NCBI RefSeq assembly: GCF_041260155.1
Contig: NC_091929.1
Location: 47,879,389-47,943,388 of the forward strand
Source of the DNA: Ptychodera flava
Taxonomy: Eukaryota > Hemichordata > Enteropneusta > Ptychoderidae
Direction: 5' to 3'
DNA: 64,000 nt
Shown: positions 58,882 through 64,000 of the stretch, in pieces
Layout of the letters: each line of letters begins with the position of its first letter
Position numbering within the stretch: the first letter of the stretch is position 1
The notes under the pieces: generated by a model
Databases searched by the model: none
What the model saw: only the letters and a program-made list of their open reading frames with translations
What the model was told of the DNA's origin: nothing
Translations under genes and position numbers: made by a program

Positions 58882-60460
58882 ATCACATGAACAGTCTTCT
58901 TATTTTTCTTTGATGTGGATGGATCAAAATTATTGTAACAAATTGCATGATTTTTATCGCGATTTTGTGTTTTATTTACGCGGATTACTTACATTTAATG
59001 AGTAAAGCGGTCCGTCACCCAGGAGATGTGCAAATGTTTACAGGTATACTTTCATTCATAAATCCCATTAAGCTAAAAATTTGATACATGAAATGGTACC
59101 TCCACCAATCAGACATACGGATTCGGTCACGTGCGCGTGTCAATCATTGTCTCGCGCTGGAGCTATGCCAAGGCAAGTCTGCCATCGGCGGAAATAGCTT
59201 TCACCGCGCTAGCGACAGATAACGATAGTATTTTGAGTTATTTAGAATATTTACAATTATATTTATAAAGCTAATGCAACGGCACGATCGAAACAGTAGT
59301 TATCATTCTCAGAGATGCCGTGGCTTTTAAAATATTACAAGTTTACGGCCTTGGCGAGCCCGAAAGTTTCAGATCGATGACACACACAGTGTACGCTTGT
59401 AGGCCTACGGTGGGCACTGCGCGTGCCATCTCAGTCGTCAATGTTTTCTTCAAACGGACTTTGATATTTGCTGTGACACATATATCCCCCGTAGGTACTT
59501 CCCAATTTTGTTACTTGACGGGAACTCTGTTCTGTTGTGAGTGTTGTCCGAGTCAACTTTCGAAATGCATCGGATTCTACAGCGCTGCACTGCAGAGTTT
59601 ACGCTACAGGTCGACAGCTTAGGTTTGATTCCGATCGAGAAACAACGAATAATTTGTGTGATGAAGGAAATTTATCGTTATTCGCCGGGTTATTCGTCGA
59701 TATTTGTGCCTTCTATGTCGCTTTCCCGAAGTTTATACGGTATTCATTTATTAAGTTAAACTTTCGTTGAGGTGTATCTTTCGCGTTTATCGCCAACCGG
59801 GATCACCAGGTACGACGTCGCTTGGCAATCGCCAGGTATTGTACGACGCGACGACGTCCACATTGAGCCTTGCGACTGGAGACGTGGCGTTACTGAGCCA
59901 AACGATCGGCGGTATCCTCATTCGATTCTTTGGAATAGCTAAAGCTTTAGCGACTCGAAATTTCGTTGGGCATGCCTTCTATGTTTCCGTATCTGGATTT
60001 ATCGGGTCACCTTTTTGTCAAAATGCCATGAGAGCACGGTATCGATCACGACAAATCGGTCAGTGTCGCGACTTGCACGTACGAACGGTACCATTGCAGG
60101 AAAAAAGTTCCGGTTGATGACGTACAACAGCGGTAATATGGATTTCTTATCCGTGCTGGTGTACGTCACACAGGTGGAGATACGGGCCAGTTCATGTGAT
60201 AATCGGCTTTGTTGATCCTGGCAGAGCACAGGCGACCCAATAGGTATTCTGAGTTTTTCACACTGCTCTCTGTATCATTTTCTCTTCTATCTTCATGCTC
60301 TGAATGATCTGAATAAATAAAATAAATGGTTTACATAACCTAACCTAGCCTCTGTGACTCTTTATTTATTTAACACTCCATTACAAGGACGTATATCTAT
60401 CATACACACATGCTGTAATTAATTAGTCAACACAACTAATTATGCTAATCCGTGGACTTA
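58882..60460. other. GC-richer stretch with unrecognised open frames
   Basis: Overlapping open frames occur at 59320-59622, 59537-59770 and 59767-60117. None shows a family motif or clear splice context. A conserved upstream exon of an unknown gene is possible. Confidence 0.35.
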
Positions 60461-60465
60461 TCAGA

Positions 60466-60543
60466 GGTTGGTCAACATGGGAAAGATAGTGATGTTAATG
60501 AAAAAGAAGTAACCATTCCTATCTTTCGCGATGTTGACCAACC
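60466..60543. mobile_element. Fold-back element, arms about 24 bp
   Basis: GGTTGGTCAACATGGGAAAG... (60466-60489) is mirrored at 60519-60543 with one mismatch and one gap around a 29-base loop. It sits directly upstream of the polymerase relic. Confidence 0.7.
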
Positions 60544-60564
60544 CGTAAAATCCCGTAAAATCAG

Positions 60565-60775
60565 GTGATCATGTCTACTGCGAAGATTGCAATCGCTACT
60601 TTCAGGGTCAACAGTGCTTTAATAATCATAAAACACCTGGTCCTCGGTCCTCGTATTCAACATGTCAAGTTGTTTGTCGCTGCAAGTTGTGTGGTGTTAC
60701 CATCAATTGGGAAAAGCGAAAGAAAGATAATGACCATCACTGGTGAAAAATATTGCAGAGTATGTAAACAGTACC
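60565..60775 (+). pseudogene. Polymerase relic: N-terminal zinc-binding region
   Basis: One frame reads YCEDCNRYFQGQQCFNNHK and later CRCKLCG, the C-x2-C...C-x4-H type pattern found upstream of the exonuclease in this polymerase group. The frame is lost near 60750. Confidence 0.6.
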
Positions 60776-61156
60776 AATACGGATAGTTTTCAATCGGATT
60801 CGAACCCACAACATACGGCATCAGTCGCCTAGCTGAGAGGCCAGAGACAGAACCACTCGGCTAAATCTCCACTCCCAAAAAGAGTGGTTCAATAGCCGGC
60901 TAAGTTGTTACATTTTTCTGACTGAGACCGCTCAACACGTTGTAGAGTTCGTGAAGCACTCATGCACGCATGCTCACTATCATACATCGCACATACACAC
61001 TTTATCGAAGCGAAGAAACGAATTTCATCGCTTTAACTGGGCGAACGATAACCTCGGGGACAATTCTGTCCACCAGCAGTGTTACCAACCCAGGATAGAA
61101 AATACGGATAGTTTTCAATCAGATTCGAACCCACAACATACGACATCAGTCGCCTA
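60776..61156. mobile_element. Insertion with 56-bp direct repeats and a tRNA-like head
   Basis: The same 56 bases, with two differences, occur at 60776-60831 and 61101-61156. Between them lies the rest of a minus-strand tRNA-like sequence with box A TAGCCGAGTGG (60853-60863); box B GGGTTCGAATCC (60796-60807) is in the first repeat. It interrupts the polymerase zinc region, so it arrived after the polymerase. Confidence 0.6.
60790..60870 (-). mobile_element. tRNA-derived SINE head (Leu/Ser-like)
   Basis: Box A and box B match pol III consensus and are spaced as in a tRNA with a long variable arm. Acceptor and T stems do not pair properly, so it is not a functional tRNA gene. Confidence 0.55.
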
Positions 61157-61239
61157 CCAAGACAGTGACCATTTGTGCTACATCCAGCCCGTCCATGTTA
61201 AAAGAAAGAAGAAGTCTACTGAAGATTGTATTCATCATG

Positions 61240-61773
61240 ATAGATTTATTTGACTTTGAAGCCCAAGAAGGAGACAAAGACAGCAGTGAAGAAGAGATGA
61301 AATACTATTTCTTCGACTTTGAATGTACCCAAGATGGGGGCGTCCATGTACCCAACTTGTGCATTGTCCAGTCCGAGTCATGTTCAGAGCAGGTGTTCTA
61401 TGGTCCTAACACCAAGCAAGAGTTTTGCGATTGGGCCCTCACAGAAGAAAACGCCGTCAGTACTTTCATCGCACACAATCTGCAAGGTTATGACGGACAA
61501 TTCATACTGCAATACTGCCATGAAAACAACGTTCAACCTGAGGTCATCATCAATGGAACCAAAATCATGCGCATCTTCATCCCCGACTTAAACATCAAGT
61601 TCATTGACTCTTATAATTTCCTACCTGTGGCTTTGGCTCAACTTCCTGACATGTTTGAGCTGAATGAACTTCACAAAGGCTACTTCCCCCATTTCTTCAA
61701 CACAGCAGAGAATCAAGATTACATCGGTCCTCTCCCAGATTCCAGATACTACGGCCCCGATGGCATGAAATAG
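61240..61773 (+). pseudogene. Polymerase relic: exonuclease motifs I and II
   Basis: Exo I is FFDFECTQD (aspartate at 61315, glutamate two codons later). Exo II is HNLQGYD (61474-61494). The segment ends at the in-frame TAG at 61771-61773; the same frame stays open immediately afterwards. Confidence 0.75.
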
Positions 61774-62140
61774 CATGCGAGAGAGAAATTCCTAAAGTGG
61801 TATGAAGATGAAAGATTGAAAAACCGCCCTTTCAACCTGAGACAAGAGCTTGAAGACTACTGCAGAAGTGATGTAGACATCCTGAGGAGGAGTTGTTTGA
61901 AATTTCAAGACATGTTCAAACAACAGAATGGTGTGGATCCGTTCAGAGATTGTGTGACCATCGCATCAGCCTGCAATGTCGTTCTACGCAAGAATTTTCT
62001 CAAGAAAGATACCATCGGGGTCATTCCAGACCATGGTTACATCCATCGAAGAAATCAATCTGTCATTGCATTGCAGTGGTTAGAATGGATCACATTCAAG
62101 AATGATGTCAGCATCCAACACGTCCACAATGGAGGTGAGA
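61774..62140 (+). pseudogene. Polymerase relic: exonuclease motif III region
   Basis: Same frame as the preceding segment. Exo III is YCRSDVDIL (tyrosine codon at 61858). CVTIASACN follows, a stretch conserved in this polymerase group. Homology leaves this frame near 62140, shortly before its stop at 62161. Confidence 0.75.
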
Positions 62141-62144
62141 AGAA

Positions 62145-63725
62145 ATTGGCTGTTATTGGGTAGATGGCTATGACGAAGAAAGCAACACAGTATATGAGAT
62201 GCACGGTTGCTACTACCATGGCTGTCCTCGATGTTATGAAGACCATGACATTGTCAACACTAAAGTCGAGAAGACGATGGCAGACCTTTACCAAAGTACC
62301 CAAGATAAGATGCGATTTCTACGTTGCCATGGCTTTAGAGTGATCGAAAAGTGGGAGTGTGACTTCAAGAAAGAAATTCATGAAAACCAAGAACTGCAAG
62401 AATTCATCAAGTCACTTGATCTACAGGAGCCCCTTCATCCACGAGATGCATTCTTTGGTGGTAGAACCAATGCCACTACACTATACCACGAATGTGTTGA
62501 TGATGAAGAAATTCATTACGTGGATTTCACAAGCCTCTACCCGTATGTCAACAAGTACTGTAAGTACCCTATCAAACATCCGAAAGTCCGCACCAAGAAC
62601 ATTGTACTCCCCGTTCAGTTGTACTTTGGTCTAGCTAAATGTAGAATACTACACCCCCGACAACTCTACTTTCCTGTTCGCGTGCCTCTTAGAGTGGATA
62701 AGAAGCTAATGTTTCCTCTTTGCAGAAGTTGTGCAGAAGCCAAACAGCAGTCACCATGTGAGCATAATGACGAACAGCGGTCCTTTGTAGGAACTTGGAC
62801 AACGCCTGAATTAGCCAAAGCTGTCAAGAAGGGGTACAAAGTCATCAAAGTGTTTGAGGTATGGCACTACAGAGAAAGAGAAGTGTACAACACAGAATCG
62901 CACACAGGTGGGCTCTTTACTGATTACATCAACACTTTCTTAAAGTTGAAACAAGAGAGTAGTGGTTGGCCTTCATGGTGTCAGACAGAAGATGACCAAG
63001 ATCGGTACATCCGTGAGTACTTTGACAGAGAGGGAATCCTTCTTGACAAGACGAAGATCCAACGAAATCCAGGCCAACGAGCATTGGCAAAACTAATGCT
63101 GAATTCTATGTGGGGCAAGTTTGCACAACGCAACAACTTTCCACGGCTGCAGTACATCAAAGAACCTGCAGAACTCTTCCGCCTGCTTACAAGTGAACAA
63201 CACATTGTCAACAACTTGTCTTTCGTCAATGACGACATGGTTGCTGTTCAACATACGCTTCGGGATGAATTTGTCGAGGGGGCTGTCAACACCAATGTTG
63301 TCATCGCTGCATTCACCACTGCCTATGCTCGTCTGAAGTTGTACGATCTCCTTGAAGCCATTGGTGAACGGGTCTTGTACTTCGACACTGATTCAGTCAT
63401 CTTTGTCAGCAAACCAGACCAGTATGAACCACCTCTTGGTGATTACTTGGGAGATCTCACCAGCGAACTGGATCCTCCCGGCAATTTCATCACCAAGTTT
63501 GTGTGCGGGGGAGCCAAAAATTATGCCTACCGCCTAGCACAGCCTGACAGGAAAGGAAACACCACTCTTTGTAAAGTCAGGGGGATCACTTTAAATTACC
63601 GCAACAGCTTAGACATCAACTTTGATGCCATCACCCGTCTCGTGACCACCTGCCCAACGTCAACCATCACCGTAAACAACCCCGCAAAAATCCGGCGTGT
63701 TGGATGTGAGAGAGAGTTCAAATAA
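62145..63725 (+). pseudogene. Polymerase relic: Vsr-like segment and polymerase domain
   Basis: The frame opens before the ATG at 62199 and is intact for over 500 codons. HGCYYHGCP with a later WECDF resembles the core of Vsr-type endonucleases. Polymerase motif A is DFTSLYP (62523), motif B LNSMWGKF (about 63099) and motif C YFDTDS (about 63378); the catalytic aspartates of A and C are present. The end at 63725 truncates the usual C-terminus. Confidence 0.8.
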
Positions 63726-63905
63726 TCTGTAGATCTCAACTTTCATCTTTAAAAACTTTTATATGTGAACCAAACAAAAGTTTCTGGTTAATCTTTTTGT
63801 AAAGTAATAAACTGACATCAATTTAGTTTATTTGAAATGATTAAGAGGCTGGTTTGAATTTATTTGTGGGTGTTTATGTGTAAACATTTGTTGAGTGAGG
63901 AAGCA
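63726..63905. other. Nothing recognised
   Basis: AT-rich sequence after the polymerase relic. Confidence 0.35.
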
Positions 63906-63909
63906 TGTT

Positions 63910-63912
<3 letters not shown>

Positions 63913-63955
<43 letters not shown>

Positions 63956-63980
63956 TGTGTGTTTGTGTGTGTTTGTGTGT
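63913..63980. repeat. (GT)n microsatellite
   Basis: GT dinucleotide run, interrupted by TATG and TTTG units near its right end. Confidence 0.95.
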
Positions 63981-64000
63981 GAATCTGCTTGGCCCTTGTG

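Larger units (their letters stand above)
60553..63725 (+). pseudogene. Polinton/Maverick-type protein-primed family B DNA polymerase, broken
   Basis: Protein-primed DNA polymerases (DNA_pol_B_2 family) replicate Polinton/Maverick elements and related viruses. In order along the strand: a cysteine/histidine-rich zinc-binding region (about 60565-60770 and 61160-61195), 3'-5' exonuclease motifs, a Vsr-like cysteine/histidine segment, then the polymerase palm. It is broken by frameshifts in the zinc region and near 61200-61250, an in-frame TAG at 61771-61773 and a frameshift near 62135-62145. The C-terminus also stops early, at 63723-63725, without the usual final motif. A 325-bp insertion with a tRNA-like sequence splits the zinc region. 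No integrase, capsid or packaging ATPase gene is in the window; they may lie to the right or be lost. This is a dead, fairly old copy of a virus-like mobile element. Confidence 0.8.

Noticed and set aside
60790..60870. Functional tRNA-Leu or tRNA-Ser gene
   Set aside because: Box A and B are good but the acceptor and T stems do not pair.

Overview
The window is animal nuclear DNA, AT-rich, with spliceosomal introns, long intergenic stretches, many microsatellites and minisatellites, and several kinds of decayed transposon. The genes recognised (PDE3, SNRPE, a multi-death-effector-domain gene, an ETX/MTX2 aerolysin-like gene) are metazoan. The repeat landscape and the DED gene suggest a marine invertebrate, perhaps an invertebrate deuterostome such as a hemichordate or lancelet. 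That last step is inference and not certain.

Layout. 1-980: six 150-bp tandem units, a GGAC/GCAC microsatellite and a terminal hairpin, together resembling a non-autonomous Helentron (pearl/HINE-type) element. 1.9-4.8 kb: microsatellites, a frameshifted LINE 3' end on the minus strand, and a 39/45-bp minisatellite split by a short retroposon with a 13-bp target duplication. 4.8-19.3 kb: no recognisable exon; four more minisatellites and a TTAA-flanked MITE. 19369-20151 (minus): first coding exon of PDE3, with its membrane-embedded N-terminus and an exact splice donor; no later exon was found to its left. 21.0-21.8 kb: a DNA transposon with 27-bp inverted ends. 28102-28887 (plus): intronless coding region of an ETX/MTX2-type beta-pore-forming protein, preceded by a 5'-UTR splice acceptor. 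33400-38452 (minus): the complete five-exon SNRPE gene, 90 residues, including a 27-nt microexon, with a YY1-type element upstream. 48642-49711: a hAT-like element with matching ends. 49949-54272 (plus): a death-effector-domain gene with three tandem DED exons, the third carrying a one-base deletion, followed by a linker exon; all junctions are phase 1. 54.3-60.5 kb: LINE and SINE remnants, a 25/28-bp minisatellite and very long palindromes. 60553-63725 (plus): a broken protein-primed family B DNA polymerase of Polinton/Maverick type, interrupted by a tRNA-like insertion.

Two themes stand out. First, the window holds at least ten fold-back palindromes with short loops. Three of them are flanked by 7-10-bp direct repeats, as insertions would be, and three further loci share one longer palindromic family. 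Second, in the DED gene two exons produced by a 728-bp tandem duplication differ far more, and mostly at amino-acid-changing sites, than the introns duplicated with them. This suggests diversifying selection, or conversion limited to the introns. The genes in the window do not form an obvious pathway together.
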